From NCBI GenBank assembly GCA_036365515.1, contig CM070876.1, positions 38,401,195-38,465,194 of the forward strand: DNA of 64,000 nt, given 5' to 3'. This stretch comes from Torymus aiolomorphi. Taxonomy: Eukaryota > Arthropoda > Insecta > Hymenoptera > Torymidae. Below, one piece after another: positions 1 through 15,170 of this stretch (positions are counted from its first letter, which is position 1; each line of letters opens with the position of its first letter). A program made the translations under genes and the position numbers. The notes under the pieces were generated by a model that saw only the letters and a program-made list of their open reading frames with translations, was not told where the DNA came from and ran no database searches.

Positions 1-837
1 GCCCTCGGAAGACGACGGCCGAGAAGAGCGGAGAGGAGACAATGTGTAATGTATTCATCGAGCGGTGCATAATGCCCGGCTCTCGGCATACTAATAAGCG
101 CATAAATCGCGCGACTCTCTCTCTCTTGCACGCGCGCACGTGGATAATAAACCGCGCTCGCGCGCTGGCTAGGCGTTATCTCGGCTTGGGAATCCCTTCG
201 ATTTGAACTTCCTCGTTCGGACGCGCGCGCCAGATAATTGCCGGCTGCGCGCTCGTATAACGGGGCCCGAGCTAGGAGTGGCGCGCGAGCGCTGGGTCTC
301 CCCGCGTTTCCTCGTCCACGGCAAGCGGGCCCCTCTCACTTTTATCGCTGCGCGCCGGCGATTAACGAGGCGCGCGTGCAGCGCTCGCGCGCATAATGTA
401 ATCGCGTAAAACGCCCCCGCGCGCGAGAGAGAGAGAGAGAGCGAGAGCCGTATGGTGGTCGCGCGGGATGAGGCACGGGGACGGCGCAGCTCTAATGAAT
501 CGTAATGTCGAGCGCGGGAGCTTTTAATACCGACGCGCGCGCTTCATTAGGTCGGAGTGTATTATACGTACATGTTGGCGGGCGCGCTTTCCGCTCGGAA
601 AGTGAAAACTTATAAGCATGTGGCCTGCTTTCGACAGATTGAATTTTAATCGGAGCTGGAATATTACCGGTAAATTGGGTAATTGGGCAAACTGTTACAG
701 TGAGCTTGTAAGCTATAAATGTGGCTTATTAGTTAGCGTAATACACCGGAAGAGGTTTCCGAATTTAAAAGGAACGTTTTTCAAATAGTTCATACACCGA
801 ATTTGACGTAAATTTATATTATTCGAAAAATTGTTTA
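1..837. other. CpG-rich noncoding DNA
   Basis: GC-rich sequence with many CG dinucleotides and a GA microsatellite near 425-442. No frame shows a recognisable domain or plausible splice structure. It grades into AT-rich sequence after about 600. It may be intergenic or intronic DNA of a gene lying outside the window; nothing here decides between these. Confidence 0.5.
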
Positions 838-1400
838 GTATCCCTGGTAGAAATTGAAATCATTTTTAAGTAGTAAATGGCTAGATTGAACCAAGATGGC
901 AAAAAAATGGACTCCAGTTTTCTATCATAAGTGTAACGATCTTTTTAACCTATTTTTCAAATTTATTGGTTGCAGAAATGATCAAAATGTACGTTCTATT
1001 AATTTGGCATTTTAATACTAGTTAAAATAGCTAGCCGAGAAAGCCATTAAAAATCTAGTAAGAAGCGATTTGGTACGGCGATGAGTGAGAGAGATAGAGT
1101 CACGTTGAAAAATAGCGATTTTGGTTTATATCTTATAAAATAAAGCTGTAAATAGTACAAAGACTACTAAATTTTGTTTATATCCCGGTAAACTATCTCT
1201 TAAGAGTATAAGTTTTACAATATGTGATTAAATTGTTATGAAATTTTTATGTGAAGATTTTGGGATTAGAGCCATTTTATGAAATGGGAGAAGTTGATGG
1301 AAAAAGACGTTACACTTGTGTCTAATAACTAGCCATTTCCAACGGCCAATTTTTGTTTTCCTGCCCATTTTTAATGGACTAATTTCTACTAGGGATCTGT
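838..1400. mobile_element. Foldback/MITE-like inverted repeat
   Basis: The two ends are inverted copies of each other: the left end carries ATCCCTGGTAGAAATT and the right end AATTTCTACTAGGGAT. Further in, the block around 870-945 pairs with 1280-1345, for example AAGTGTAACGATCTTTTT against AAAAAGACGTTACACTT. There is no coding capacity. The length of about 560 bp and the diverged arms suggest an old nonautonomous DNA transposon. I could not define a convincing target-site duplication. Confidence 0.6.
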
Positions 1401-4400
1401 CGATTGAATAAACGAGAGCTCTTTTTCGGGAAGCTATAATCCAAGAGAGAAGCTCACGACAATTGAAGCGACAGAGCGCAATAGAAGGCGGTATACGCAG
1501 CAAAGCGTTAAGTCCGATGGCGACGGTCGGGAGTTTCTCGTGCCGAAAATCGTGATTCCACACCGCGCCGCCTTGATCGTGTGCGGGAGCCCCTCATTTC
1601 CCCTCGCTGAAAAAGAAAATGTCGATTTCAGCACACAGGGGGTATAAGAGGGTGTGTAAGGAGACGTATAAGAAAGAGAGAGGGAGAATGAAGGGATTGA
1701 GAGCGCGTCACATATAGCAGGCGCTCGCTTAAGAGCGTGAGCTTGAGGATTACAGGTTTGCGGAGAGATCGAGATCTGAGCCCCTGGTGCCGATCGAGGA
1801 GCGACGGACGGATCACGGACGGACGTTCGGACGGACGGTTCCCACACGTCGCTTAATTGATCGATTCAAAAATCTTGGTGATCGCCCGGGGATCTGCTCG
1901 AGCATTTACCGATCCGCTCCTCTCACGGGATTCCAGATTCTCCTTTTATTTCTCCTCCTCGCGCTCATGTAGCTTCAACTTTGGCCGGGGATCCATAATC
2001 GTGCGGCTGACCGATCGCGTATTTACGTGTATGTACGAGCGTGGGGACGAGGAAAGGAAGGAAGAGGGAGAGAATGAGGGAAGGAAAGGAGACGCGTAGC
2101 TATGGTTGTTCTCCCCGCGCGCGGGCAAAAGCGCAGGAGAGAGTATATGGGCCAGAGCCGAATATTTCTCGAGATTATGACGTCAGGCTGCCAGTTAGCC
2201 CCGGCTTAGCGGTGTAATCCCTCGTAATACTCGACCGACTGAGAGAGAGGGGATGCGAGCATCTCTCCTCGCGCCTCGAACCCTTTTTTCTCGATCCCGA
2301 GGCTCGCACGGTCATCTTTATATACTCTTGTCTTAACAATGAGTATACCTGCGTGGCTGCACGACTATATGCAAGTATTGAAATTGCCGGCCTTTGTCAT
2401 ATTTCTATTAAAACGCACCGTGTACGATTTTTGTAATACAATTACGTTGAAGACCAATAAAAAATAATTATATAAAATCAAATTTGTGCATAAAATTTTC
2501 ATCAAAATGTTTTTTTCTGTCCAATCTCCTTAATAAAACGATCCTTACATTAATAAACCTAGAAATATCACTTGATTTTCCATTTAAATACTCCATTGAG
2601 AAGCTGCGCTTACAAACTACACAACGAATGATTATTAAAATATAAAAATAATCAAGTAACCTTTATAAACGCGCGTTAAATAAACTAAGTGATTTATTGG
2701 GATCGCTCCTATATCTAAAATCGCCAAAGACACTAAACATAAAGCAGCCGTGTCCCCGGATCCAGCTACAGTTAACAAAATCCTGACCGTCTCTAGCGTC
2801 CGAGCGAAGCGAGCCAGGAAAAAAGTTTTATATACCCCGGGCAACCGGGCAAAATTAGCGAGGTGTCACTTTATTAGGCGCGATAGCTCGGGGGGAACGC
2901 CGCGATATTGGCCATATATCAGCGCCGCCGGGTCGACACAGGCCTCGGAAATTTACACTTCTTATCCGGTATCCGCGTTCGCTCGCGCGCTCGATAACAG
3001 TTAATAAAGGCTCGGGAGATAGCTCCGAAATGTCCTCTCTCTCACTCGCATGAGGCGCGTGCCTCCCGAAAGAGGTGGCGATCCTTATCTTTAGTGCGCA
3101 CGGTAGAAGGTGTGACTACTAAAAATTCCCTCGGCCCGGCAAAGTGCAGTCGCGAATATTTCTGCGCTGTATCGCCACCCGCCTTTTTGCCCCTCTTTTT
3201 CGTTTCGCCGAGTTTTTCCCCGACAAGCAGCTACTTCGGCTGCCGTGCGCCCGTGCATAATCAGCTAGCGTCCGCAGGTATATATACACACGTGCGTGTC
3301 CTGCAGAAAGTCGCACGGGTTATTCGTTCTCGCGCCGGCGATATAAATAACCGAGGAACATTCGCCGGCTTAAGAGAGTTTCGTCCCCTCGGTATATGTG
3401 TCAGAGCTGCGACGAGACGAGGCTATCGAGGCCAAAGACAAACACAGCCGAATAATGCATACGAGGCTTGCTCTTGCTCTCCGCTCGCGCTGTGTGGGAC
3501 TTTGGCGGTAATTTGATCCGGAACGGCGCGCGCTGTGCCCGCGAGCGGCGAAAACACGCAGTTGCCTCCTAAGTCGACGTCGTCCTCGTCGGCGGCCCAC
3601 CGACGCTCTCATATTTGCCCTCGCTCGTAAAAACCTTGGTGAGCGCTCGCCGACTCGTTCGTCACCGGTACAATACTCTCCGCGCGCCGCGAACACTCTC
3701 ATCTCTCACCGTCTCGCCTCTTTCGAGCTTCTTCGTTTTTTTTTCTTTTTTTCTCTTCTTCTTGATCTCCGACTCGGCGCGACACATTCTATGCGACAAT
3801 CCGCGCGTGTCTATCGCGACGGTATCGCGCGCACGCGGGAGTTTCGGATGCGGGGACGTATGCAAATGGCCGAGAGAGTCGCTGGATATGGAGGCGCGCG
3901 CGGAATAATTTATTCGCGAATTATCGCTTTAATATTCATAATATAAGCGTATAATTACCGTTCGGCCGATATATAATCGGTGCAAGATCTCGGGTTTAAA
4001 TGTATAAATTAATTCGTGGAAACAAGCTGTTATAGTCGAGTTACCTTTTATGCCCGTATCAGATGAACCTATCGCTGCCAATCGGGTCACAAAAAACATT
4101 ATAACCAGGTAGTCTATACGAATGCTATACTAGATCTACTGATTGAATCGCCGTGCGGCTCTCTAATTATATCGTAAGTTAATACTATGGAGTTTCTACC
4201 GGATAGCCAGACTCGAGAGCTAAACGCTGAAATATTGAGATCTGTACTTTTAGTATGATACTCGCGGCTTGGTTATTCAAATTTCCGGCTAATTAGCCGA
4301 CTCGCTATATATATCTATGCATATATTAATTTTTCCGGAGATGTATTTTATCTACTTCGCGCTGTCTATTCGTGTAAAGACTTAATTAAAAGTGGTTACA

Positions 4401-5899
4401 AATTCGTTGATTATTAGTTTTCCTCTTATATTTTCTAACCCATACTTGTTTGGGATATTAATGGATGAGTCCACGTTTAGTTAGGCACGCCATTTACTCG
4501 CCCGTAATAAAACTTGGTGTACTCAACGTTAACGCGGGTAGTTCGAAATAAGGAGCCGCACTAATTAATATTAGTCTGGAGAATTCATTTAAAAAAAGAA
4601 TGCTCATCAATGCATACGTACAAACAAAATTAGAAGAGTCTTCCCCATAAAAAAGATGATAAATTAGTTTGGAACAAAGCTGTCTGACAAACGATCGGTC
4701 GAAATTCCAGTGTTATACATTTGGAAAACACATCAGCGCCGCTTATATATACTCGTAGGCATCGGTTCTACAAGTGTCCGGAGCACATCACCGACAAACA
4801 TAGAAGCCACGTGGATGTCATCGACGGCATTACGAGGCGCGCGCAATCATCTCGAACGGATTCCTCCCGCGATGGAGATTAGGAGAGCGCGATCGCGTCC
4901 GCGCCGATAGTGGAATCCGCCCGTACGGAAGCAGGCGGTGGGCGGAGCCGAGCGCGCGCGCGCAGCTCACTCTTCTCGCTGTTAATGAAACGGCTAATTA
5001 ATCACGGGAGTAATTGATAGGCGAATGATAAATCGCCGGACAATTACCGCTGTTTCGCGGGATTTTGAGTGACTGTGAGTAATGAGCCGCTCCGAGATTA
5101 GATTGATTAGAGTTTCAATTAGCTTCGGAAATGCCTCGGGCCAAGAAATCGATACATTAAGGAGACGCGCATGCGAGTGTGTTCGACGAGTTCCAATATA
5201 GCTGCCGCGTGCTGTTGTCGATGCTTTTTTAGCTCAAGCGCTCTGGCGCTTTTTACCTTTATGACTTTTTTCAATCCCGCGTGCTCTCGCCTCCCACGAG
5301 TCTCAAATAATTTTGCTTTTTAATTCTGTACCCTTGATCAATAAACAAACAATAGATTTATATCGATATTCTGAAAAACACTATGGTATAAGAGATAATA
5401 AGTTGATACATAGTTTTGCAATTTCATTTTCAAGCGAAGAATAAAAAAAAATTTTTAATTTAATTTGCAATAACAAATTTTTAAAAGTAAAAATATTGTT
5501 ATAAACAATTAGAATGTATTTAGATATACTACACACCCAAGTTAAGTACTTATCTAAAGGTAAAAAGTTTTGTTTTGTTTCTGTTTCTATCATCAATAAA
5601 ATAATTGGTTTAATACTAACTTTTTTAATAAAACAGATATTTAATGTAAATAGAGCCGTGTATAGCGTATTAAAAAAATAATATTATACGAAGGTTGGCA
5701 TGCAAATTCAAAAAGTTAGAAACAATGGCCTCCTGACAGTAGAAGTAATATGGCAACGAAAGCGGGCGCATACCGATCCTAATTGAATTATAAGCCTCGC
5801 TCTGGGAACATGCTTTTCGGCGAGATCGCGGTAGTTAGATAATCGCGCAAAAGAAGCGTGGAGGCAGAGAGGAAATGTAGAAGAAAGGGCCGAGTGCCG
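1401..5899. other. CpG-rich noncoding DNA, no gene recognised
   Basis: Alternating GC-rich and AT-rich noncoding sequence. GA-rich runs occur near 1670-1690 and 2040-2090. A homeodomain-site-like cluster of TAATTAAT and TAATTGAT lies near 4990-5020 beside GATAAATCGC. AT-rich stretches at about 2430-2720 and 5330-5700 hold only chance open frames. I see no splice-supported coding exon, RNA gene or terminal-repeat element. Confidence 0.45.
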
Positions 5900-6690
5900 A
5901 AGATTCCGAGGAATGCGCCGCGAAGCGCCCAATATTAATAACCGGGCCGCGCGCTCACACACACACGAGCTCAGCGCGCCTCGGCATGCGGCTCGGGCCC
6001 TTCGCTCGAAACTCGCGCGCAGGAAGAGGAAGCAGGCGCAGGCAGGATTTTCGTGTGTGGGTGTCGCTCTCCCTCCGTGGGCGTCTCTCTCTCTCTCCCT
6101 CTATCTGGCGAACGCAGCTGACCTCCGACCCCTCGTCCTCTTTCTCTCCGAGCGCTCTTTATCGATGGCTTCTTCTTTGCTGACTCTTTCTCCTCCGCGG
6201 GCACGCAGATATAGGTATGGGCAGGAGAGAGAGCGCGCGCACCCACACCGACGAGAGTCTCCGGGGCGAGCGCGTGCAATTATCCTACGCACGCGTGGGC
6301 GAGCGATCCTCTTCCCACCTCTTCCTTCCTTCGCGCTGCCTTCCTCGAGCGGACGGACTTTTATCCGAGGGCCTTCCACGCGCTCGCGCGCGCGCTTATC
6401 TCTCTGGGCGAGCCCGCACAGCGCCCGCAGAAAAAGGCACTTTGCTGCTTTTCGAATCATCGCCGTTCGCGAGTATGCGTGTGCACGCCTGCGTGTGGAT
6501 ATAGCTGCGGTATATACTTTTATCTCGTTTACTTTTTTCCCTGGTTCACTCGCTCGCGGAGCCCGCCTGCTGCTTTTCGCCCGCGTTCGCCTCAAATTTC
6601 GCCAATCAGATGTGCTCGCCGAGTGTGGACTGCCGGTGGGGGTGAGCATCGTGTGTGTATGTATATACGTACTGTGAAGTGACTTCTTAT
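5900..6690. other. CpG- and pyrimidine-rich block
   Basis: Very CpG-rich, with CT/GA microsatellites (6080-6100, 6225-6240) and GC alternations near 6385. Long open frames exist on both strands at once, which is expected where GC bias removes stop codons. The translations are arginine/serine-rich without domains. It could be a CpG-dense promoter or 5' region of an unseen gene, but no core promoter can be assigned. Confidence 0.4.
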
Positions 6691-9600
6691 TCTGCTAATT
6701 GTGTGATTTAAGCAAAGAGTTAAGACAGTGTGGTTATTATAGTTTTATTTCGCATACATTTTTTTTAAATTTATCTCTTAAAAAATGAAACAAAATTATG
6801 CGTAAAATTAATGTTGCGGAAAATGTTGCTAAATGGAAGTAACGGAAGTTTACTGATTTGAACCGCGTATACCTGTTTAAAGCTGAATTAAATTTTGCAT
6901 CGTAAAAAAAAGAAGTTTAAACAATACTATACCCGCTGACTTATGAATTTTACTCCATTCTGGAGTGAGGCATTTCCTAAAAAAGAAATATATCCATGCT
7001 TCTGAACCAAACGATAAATGGATTAATTTCGATTCACAACCTGCTTCAACGAAACATTAACGAAATTTTTAAAACCCGGACGAAATATTTAATAATGAAA
7101 ATACTTTTTTGGAAGACAATCGTAAAACGAGCGTTATAATAAAATAAATCGCTCGCAATGAGATTCTTAAAGAAATTTTACAACTCCTTCGTAAATATGC
7201 GTATATACATTTAAAAATTATTGATAATCCCATGAGAAAATAAATACGAAAATCATAATCATTAGAAAGTAAAGACATAATAATACGGTTCCCCGGCAAA
7301 AAACGCTCGAATTCTGACTCTCTGCGAAAATGCGAACCGGCCGCCCGCCCGCGCGCTCTCTCTCTCTCTCTCACACACATGTGTTTACGACAGGTCACGC
7401 ATAATAACGGGTTATCGCGTGCGTGCGGCGGTCGGTCTCATACTGAATTCGCGACACACGTATATACTCGCGCGTGCACGCGCTGTGCGACAAAGTTGGA
7501 GGGGCGGCGCGTTCCCTTCCCAGAGATCATTTTCGAGGTGGAACATCCTCCTACGCGGCGTGCCTCCTATAATTAATAGTGCGCATACGTGAAACTTGTC
7601 TATACGTTCGATTCGCATGATGGCGCTTTATAGCCGTTTCACACGCATAAGAAAGCCTTTTGGACTTTTTCTTTCTTTTCGGGCTCTCCGACTTTTCGAA
7701 GCGTTAATGCATAATTGTGCAGTAGAGTGATGATTACGAGTGCGTTTATAACATTGATATTTTTGCCTGCTTGACAAAATTTTATATACTAATGAAGAAA
7801 ACAATGATATTTTGCTAGATAAAATAATCGCGAGAAACATCTCGATTGTGATAAGTATCGCATTCAGTTACACGCTTTCTACCTTTAATGCACATATTAT
7901 TTAAAATTTATTAAAACCTTCTCGTGACTATTGACGATCGAACCCGTCATCTTCGCGGTGCGATTAGAATCTATATAAATCTCGATGCCGAGAGGTAAAA
8001 GAACAATAAGATTTTCTAAATCAATAATACTGGATGCTTAACAGCTTCTATTTTTACCTGCCTCGATTTCCATAAATTACTTTATGGTTTGAACAACGGA
8101 CAGCTTACTATTTCGCAATTATAAAGTCAACTGTTTATAAAGCGCTGTAGAACATTAATTTTAATATCCTTCATTTCAAAGAAAAAAAAATCAAGTAATA
8201 TTGCACTATCAGACTAAAAATATCTTTCATAGATTTCCAATTATGTTTACATCTGTCTTCAATGCGAACCAATTATTAAAAAATTTTAATAACCTTAAAT
8301 TATTTTAACGACCGAGTTTAAAAAGAACTAATAATGGCTCTTAGGAAAGTTGTGCAAAGAAGCTTATCACGTTATCCCGATTCATCTATTCAATAGAAAT
8401 ATAAGTTGCAACTATTCTTGATTAATTCAGTCTGTTTTTAGAAGTTATTGAGTATTCGCGATTCTTGCGTCATATGAATAATATCGTAACTGCCAACCAG
8501 AAGTTCCACACGTGGGAAACAGTAGGTAACGATGATATTCGTATTAATTTGTCTATAGATCGGTTTACGAGCGATGACTCGCACTTAATAAACCGAGTAA
8601 TTAAGAGTGTAATTAACTGAAGTTCTAAATACAGACAGATATTGCAAAAGAACGTATTACACGTGACCTTACCGCTCGTAATCTATTGGATAAAACATGA
8701 ATTATATTTTTCTATTCAACATTGTAATGCATATTGAGTACAATGTAGTAGCTTTGGTTTTACTATAAATTTTTGAAACATTTATTCTTTCTCATACTTT
8801 ATAACTTTTTCTAGAAAAAGTCGTGAATAAAATTTATGCTTGGTATTCAGAAATTTATGTAGCTACTTTAAGAAACACATACTTATAACCACAAATTTTC
8901 CAGACGTGACTAACCGAATATCGAGAAAACTAATAAATTGTTACTGGTTACGTAATATCAATTATTATTATGATTTCATTGTAAAAATTATCAAGTTTTA
9001 TAGAAATAAACTGAATATAACTCTGCTTATTAGTTTCGATATATTACAACAGACTCGTTTATTTTTGTTGGCACGTACGTAGCAGTTACGCAATAAAACG
9101 CGCGTGTAACAACCTCGAAATTCTTACTTCATCATGTGGTAGCGAAAGGCAACTTTAAAATTCGCAAAGCATTTCCTGATGCAATTATTATTAGAACGTT
9201 CGAGGTGTATCAGAGTCATGTACTTCGCATTTATGAAATAAAGTCGATTTTCATTATTGTGATTTTGAAAATCCCGCGGTTTTTTATCTATCTGCGATTT
9301 CATTTAATGAATCTATTCATTTCCAGCGCATTGAAATATTGACAAAAAATATACTCCGCGCCTATCGCGATCAACGAAATTTCTCGGCAATAAATAAGTT
9401 TCGCTCGTGAATGTAATAAAACGACTGCAGGGGAACTTCCAACAAAGCATTTTTAATTTAATGGACAGAAAATAAAGAATATTACCGGCTCGATATCAAT
9501 TTGAGAGTGAATTTTCAGGTAAACTCGAGGAGCAACGCTATAAAAATAAAGAAACAGAAGGCAGGCGACGAAGACAAGAAAAGGCGAGAGGCGAGGCGAG

Positions 9601-12600
9601 AGAAAAAAGGTAGACACACCGGGAGAAAGAATCGGTGAATAGGGCTCTTAAGATAATCTGGATAAAATAAAGTTTCCCATGCGCGCGGAGCAATAGAGCG
9701 AAGTAGGAGGCGTTCGCGCGAACGCGCCGACGGAGACGAAGGAGTAGGGATTACCTCCCTGGGTGTCAAGAAAAAAGAGAAGCAATTAGCCGGCTCGAAA
9801 GAGATATATTAGAATGGTCGGTTCACGCCGGAGCTGCTGCCCCGCGCGCGCGTACCTATATCTTCGCTCGTAATTCACGGAGAAAACGCGTCACCTCCGG
9901 AGTAGCTGCAGGAAAACGCCTCTCGGCCCAGCGCCTTATCTCGGGAATATATCTCCATACGCTTCCGGAAACTGTCCGTCTCCTCGGCCTTTTCGGAGGA
10001 TGCGTGTGCACGCGCGAGATCGTGTCTATATATACACGGGGCGCGAAAATCCCCTACGCGTCGAGAGCGAGATCGGCTCGCGATAGCGCGCACGATGAAC
10101 GGCTGCTGCTTACATTATGCGCGGGGCTACTTTTTTCGACTTTCCTTCAAAATAAGCCATTCCGGGTCCCCCCGCGGCCACGAAATTAACGAGGCGCTTT
10201 TTACCTCAAAACAGACAAATTCCGTAGCGCGCGAGCGGGCCGATGACTTATCTGTGTTTTTTCTTTCTCGAAACTTGGCCTAAGAAGACAATAAAACGAG
10301 AAGGAGCCGAACACAAGACGGCAGCAACCGCACACAGCGAGCGGGAGGAGACGCGATCGTGCGACGTGTTCGATTTTCGGAGACGGCGTAACCCGATACT
10401 TTTCGTAACGGAGTCGGCATTTAACGTCAATTCCGTGCGGCCCGCGGGATGTACTGCGTCTGTGAGAAACCACCTCACCGTTAATTATCATACACATTTT
10501 TATGCTTTTTATATTCAAATGGGCTATTGTTCAGTAACCCGAGAACAATATGTTTTAAATTATATTTTACCATGCGATAATGGCTTTAATTGAGTTACAC
10601 TTTCTCTAGAATGTCATTTTTTAATAATATGATCTCAATACTGCGAACAGTATCTAAAAAAACAGATTATTCCTGGAAAATGAATTTGATAAAAGAGCTT
10701 GAAGGAGAAAACCGCCGTCACTCAATTTGGCTCTAAAAGCAAACACACTTAGGTGGAAACTGATAAACGAGCAAATGATTGGGCTAAAATATCGATTATA
10801 ATCGAGATAAGCGCCGCGCGCTTAATAATACCAATCTCGCGCTGTACGGCGGTGATGATGCGGCCGAGCACGGCGAGTCGAGTGGCGAGGATATCACGCG
10901 CTCGGCTCGCGGCGATGTTCTCATGAATGAAGCTCGTGCGCTCGCGCGCCGCCTCTTGTAATCGTATAGAATTTCTGGCGAGAACCACTAAGCAATTTAT
11001 TCCCATATAAGGAGCCAGCGTCCGAAGTGTCATCAGTTCTCTCTCTCTCCTTTCCTCTCGAGTGCGTATACCTGTAGCCCCTGCCTCGCGTGGATGCCCG
11101 AATGGAGATAGCGTGTACCGGTATATATAAGCAAAGGAGAGAGAGAGAGAAAGAGATTTTTGGGAGTCGCGAGGGGGTTCGGGGAGTAATTTGTCGTGCG
11201 ACCACCTCGGGGAATGTTCAAATGAATTGCCCGAAGAGGGAGAGAGGAGTGAGGGAGCGAGAGAGTAGCCACGGGAACGCGGAGGACTTTATCGGCGCGA
11301 CATCTTGTTGGGGAATACGGGCCTGACAGGAATAAGGGGTCCCTCGCGAGAGTGAGCGAGAAGAGAGGGAGACGACGACGAAGCGCGCCTCGATATATAG
11401 GATTGCCTGTATAGGAAGAGGAGACTTACCTCCCAGTAGGTTTATTGCTCAATCCGCGGCTCGCTCGCGCGGTTAATAGATTCGTCTTCCCCGACGAAAT
11501 GCCGGTGGACCTACTGGCACTAGCAGTATATATATATATATATCCACTCGCGTTTATCCTCGCGGCTCATCGACAGGCATGTACGGCCATCTACCGCCGC
11601 GCGGGTAGCGCTTAATTTTCGTCAAGTACCTTTCCCGAGCTCCGCATTTAGCGGGAGACGCTCGTTAGTTACTGCCACTTCTTTATGGCTCTATTATTCT
11701 AACAGGCTCGTACGATTAAGTCCACACACGTGGCTGCTATTGAAATTTCGTATAATACGCTCAAAATTGAAAAAAAGAGTTATATTTTCCTAAACTTGAC
11801 CTCAGCAGTAAAACCTTCATACGAACAACGTTAATAAACGGTGAAAACTGCACCGAGAGTCGAAAATCTCACTTCTCTATGGTGGCAAAAAGTAATTTCA
11901 CGTCAACATCCGCCCACAGACCTTTGTCACTTCATTATTCCAATATCCATCATATTGACAGTAAACACACCGCGCGCCAAACACTTTGCATAATCCCTCG
12001 CACCCTCCTGGACTTTCCGCACGCGCGCTCCGCATCACGAAGCAAAACATTTGCCCGAGCTTTCGTTCATCTCCTGCACTCCGTAATTACACAGTTCCAT
12101 TCTAAACAGACGAGCGGAAAGACGGCCAGGTGAAAGTCTACTCCCATATACGTTCGTCGGCAGGAAAGCGCGTCATTAACGTCGCGGGAGCCGTGGCGTC
12201 TGCGGCCCTCCTCCGGCGCGCGAAAGGTGCGGGTCGTATAAACAGAGAGAAAGCACTTGTATGTGTATGTGTATGCGTGGAACTTTGTTTAAGTGTCACA
12301 GATCATCGGTGTGATAAGAAGAATCGGCCGCCGCCCGCGTCGTCATCCCTTACTGCAGCGGCTGCTGCTGTCGGCCAACACTAAACTTTATCTCGGATCC
12401 CCTCGGTCCACCATCACCTTTCTTACCTGGACTGTGCCTGCACACACACACACACACACACACATCAGCTGTGTTTATGCACCTAACACCTAACGGACAC
12501 CACACCTTATTTCTTTATTCCTTTTCCCTTCCTCTCCGCGCATTCTGTTCTCATGTCCCCCTTCTCCGCGCTTGCTTCGTCTTACACCGCACGCATGCGC

Positions 12601-15170
12601 GCACGACGAATTAACCGTAAGTTTTTCTCTCTCTACGGCCATTGATTTATCTAATTTCCCGCTTTTTCCGTCTCTTTCGTCTACGCTCGAACGAGAGGAT
12701 GTGCGGGAATTGAATCGGCACGGAAACGCGTCGTTTTCTCTCCGCGGTCTTGTAATTGCTGCAGGAAGTGAATTAGAGACAAACGCGGTCGTAGGTGGAT
12801 ACGCCGAGAAGAGTAAAAGCGAGGGAGAGAGAGATAGAGAGTAGGTTCACTTCCTCTCGCGAACGCAGACTCTCCGTATTTCTCGTGTCTATGTAAATCT
12901 GACGAGGGAGTTCATACATCATGGCATTTTTTTCGGTTGGCATGTAAGACTGTTAAGAGGGGGGGTAGACTTTTTCGTTGCCGTACGAGCTCGCGGACAA
13001 GTTATTGGCCTTTGGTTTGCGCGAAATGCCGCGAACATCGATTATACATTTCTGCGGCTGTGTCGGCTATTAGACGATGCATGCGGTACCGCGCACAATG
13101 CGAGTGTATATATATGCCTCTACGCGATGTACATCATTTTACGCGAGTATTGTGTGCATTCTACGGACGCCGTATATATTTTTCAGTGCTTTATTTGTCA
13201 TAAAATTTTTTACGCAGACTCGAAATTCATGTATAGTATTAGAAGTACGTGCATATAACCGTTTTGTAATTTAGGAATTAAAATTTTTTTTATATTCCAT
13301 TTTTCCAATTTACTTTATAAAGTTTCATCAAAGTAGTTTTCTAATCGGTAGAAATGAAACATATAAATTATAATGAAATAGACGAAACCAGCTGCGGAAT
13401 TTTTATTGCACAACTATCATACGGCCAAAATGTATTAATCACGATTGAAACATTGGGAATATGATTTCGTAAACAACCGATTAAATTACGACCGCGTTTC
13501 GATTACATTCCATATTTTAAAAATTTTATCACACACACGACTGTCGCAATTTATCGGCAATATCGGAGTGAGGAGCGTCTTTGAATAAAAAAGGGAATTA
13601 GCATTTAAATAAACGGTTCGTCATAGGCAATCGTGTCGCGAGTTCCTTTGAAAATCGCGACTGCTGGTATGGGGACAAGAGCCGAAAATCCAAAAAGGCA
13701 TAAATAATAACGCTCGCACCGAAATTGCAAAAACCGGCGAGAAAAAACCTCTGAAGCCGGACGCTGACTGACAGCCTCTAGTGCTGTATATATACACAGT
13801 CTTCACGGGGGGGCCTCGCCCGGTCTCCCGGCGCGCGATCATGTCGCGCTTTGCTGCGCGCACCCACACGCGCCCACGCCGCTTATTAGGCGCTTTTTGG
13901 CGGCGACCCATTTTTTCCCCGATCTTATTGTGCCGATTATCGATCCCGCGCGGCCCGACCGACAGAGAGAGGAGCGCGCGACTCTCTAACGAGTGGCCAG
14001 TGCGCGGGAAATTTATTTAACGGTTTTACGAACTGCTGAAACGCCGCGGTAATGGACTCGTCGTTGTGCGCGCTCGATCGCCGTATAGCGAGCTATTTAT
14101 GGGGAGTCTATACGTCGTTCCGGCCGGCGTTACTTACCGAGCTTTACGTTTATTTTCATTGTCGCTAATCCGCTGGGAAGCGCGTGCCTTTATTGGGCGC
14201 GACTGCACGCACGCCGTCCGAATAATCCTGTTACGCAGGCGCGGATTGTTTACGGCCGGTTCCGCGCGCTGTCTCGCCCGTTTTGTCGCGCGCGTGCGGC
14301 CAAATTGAAATGTACGCTGATAAAAAACAAAAGATACGGCCGAACGGCGAATGAGTAACTCGTTATGCGCGCGCGCGCGAGTCGCCGAAATTTTACAGCT
14401 GTTTTATCATTTCGCTCGCCTCGAACTTTTCGCCGGAGGGATTGGAAAGTATGCGGAATAAAAGTTTTAAAAACTGACTGCGATTGAACGGCTCGGGAAG
14501 ATTCTCAATTAAGGGGACTTGCATACCGATTTTTTCAAATTGACTTTTTATTGGCGATTTTAGATACAAGACCGAGAAGGAATGTATAATTAAATGCCTA
14601 ATGCAATTGAGCTTGTGCACGAGAAAACACTTTGGGAAGGGCCGTTTTGAATATTTTTTACGTGTTACAAATATAGCTCTAATTGGATTCATCTTAATCG
14701 TTAATAACAGCGTCAGTTATATGCCAATGATGAAAATCACGTGAAAGCAATTATACGGTATGAAAATATTCATTACAATATTAGAAATGGTATCATTATC
14801 TTTCTATATAATAGATACATAAAAATAGAAGTTTTAGTTCCAACAAGATAATTATCACGATATATATCGTGTGCCTTTATGGTGGAATTGATTTGGACGC
14901 ATGCAGCGAACCGCCAGAATATACTTTTTAGTAAGTAATCAACAAATCAATATTTAAGAAAGTTAGTACAAAAATCTCACATACATTTTATAATTTTATC
15001 AAAGGTAAACTTTTAATTTTACAAAGATATTTTTACGACGAGAATAGTATTCGGTTTCTTTTCTGGCTCCTCAAAATGAAACTACATATATACTCTCTTA
15101 TCTATCCTATACAATTATTTATGAGGAAAACTTATCTGTTACCCCAGAGCTCCTTAAACACATATGTACA
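6691..15170. other. Noncoding DNA with microsatellites, no gene recognised
   Basis: Alternating AT-rich (6700-7290, 7700-9500, 10,490-10,760, 13,230-13,620, 14,690-15,070) and CpG-rich segments. Simple repeats include CT/CA at 7355-7380, GA at 11,130-11,150, TA at 11,526-11,543 and CA at 12,440-12,464. No frame has a domain, conserved motif or consistent splice signals. No terminal-repeat element was detected by eye. Confidence 0.4.

Noticed and set aside
5913..6677. 254-residue open frame in CpG-rich DNA
   Set aside because: Long frames exist on both strands here because GC bias removes stops. The translation is Arg/Ser/Ala low-complexity with no domain, start context or splice support.
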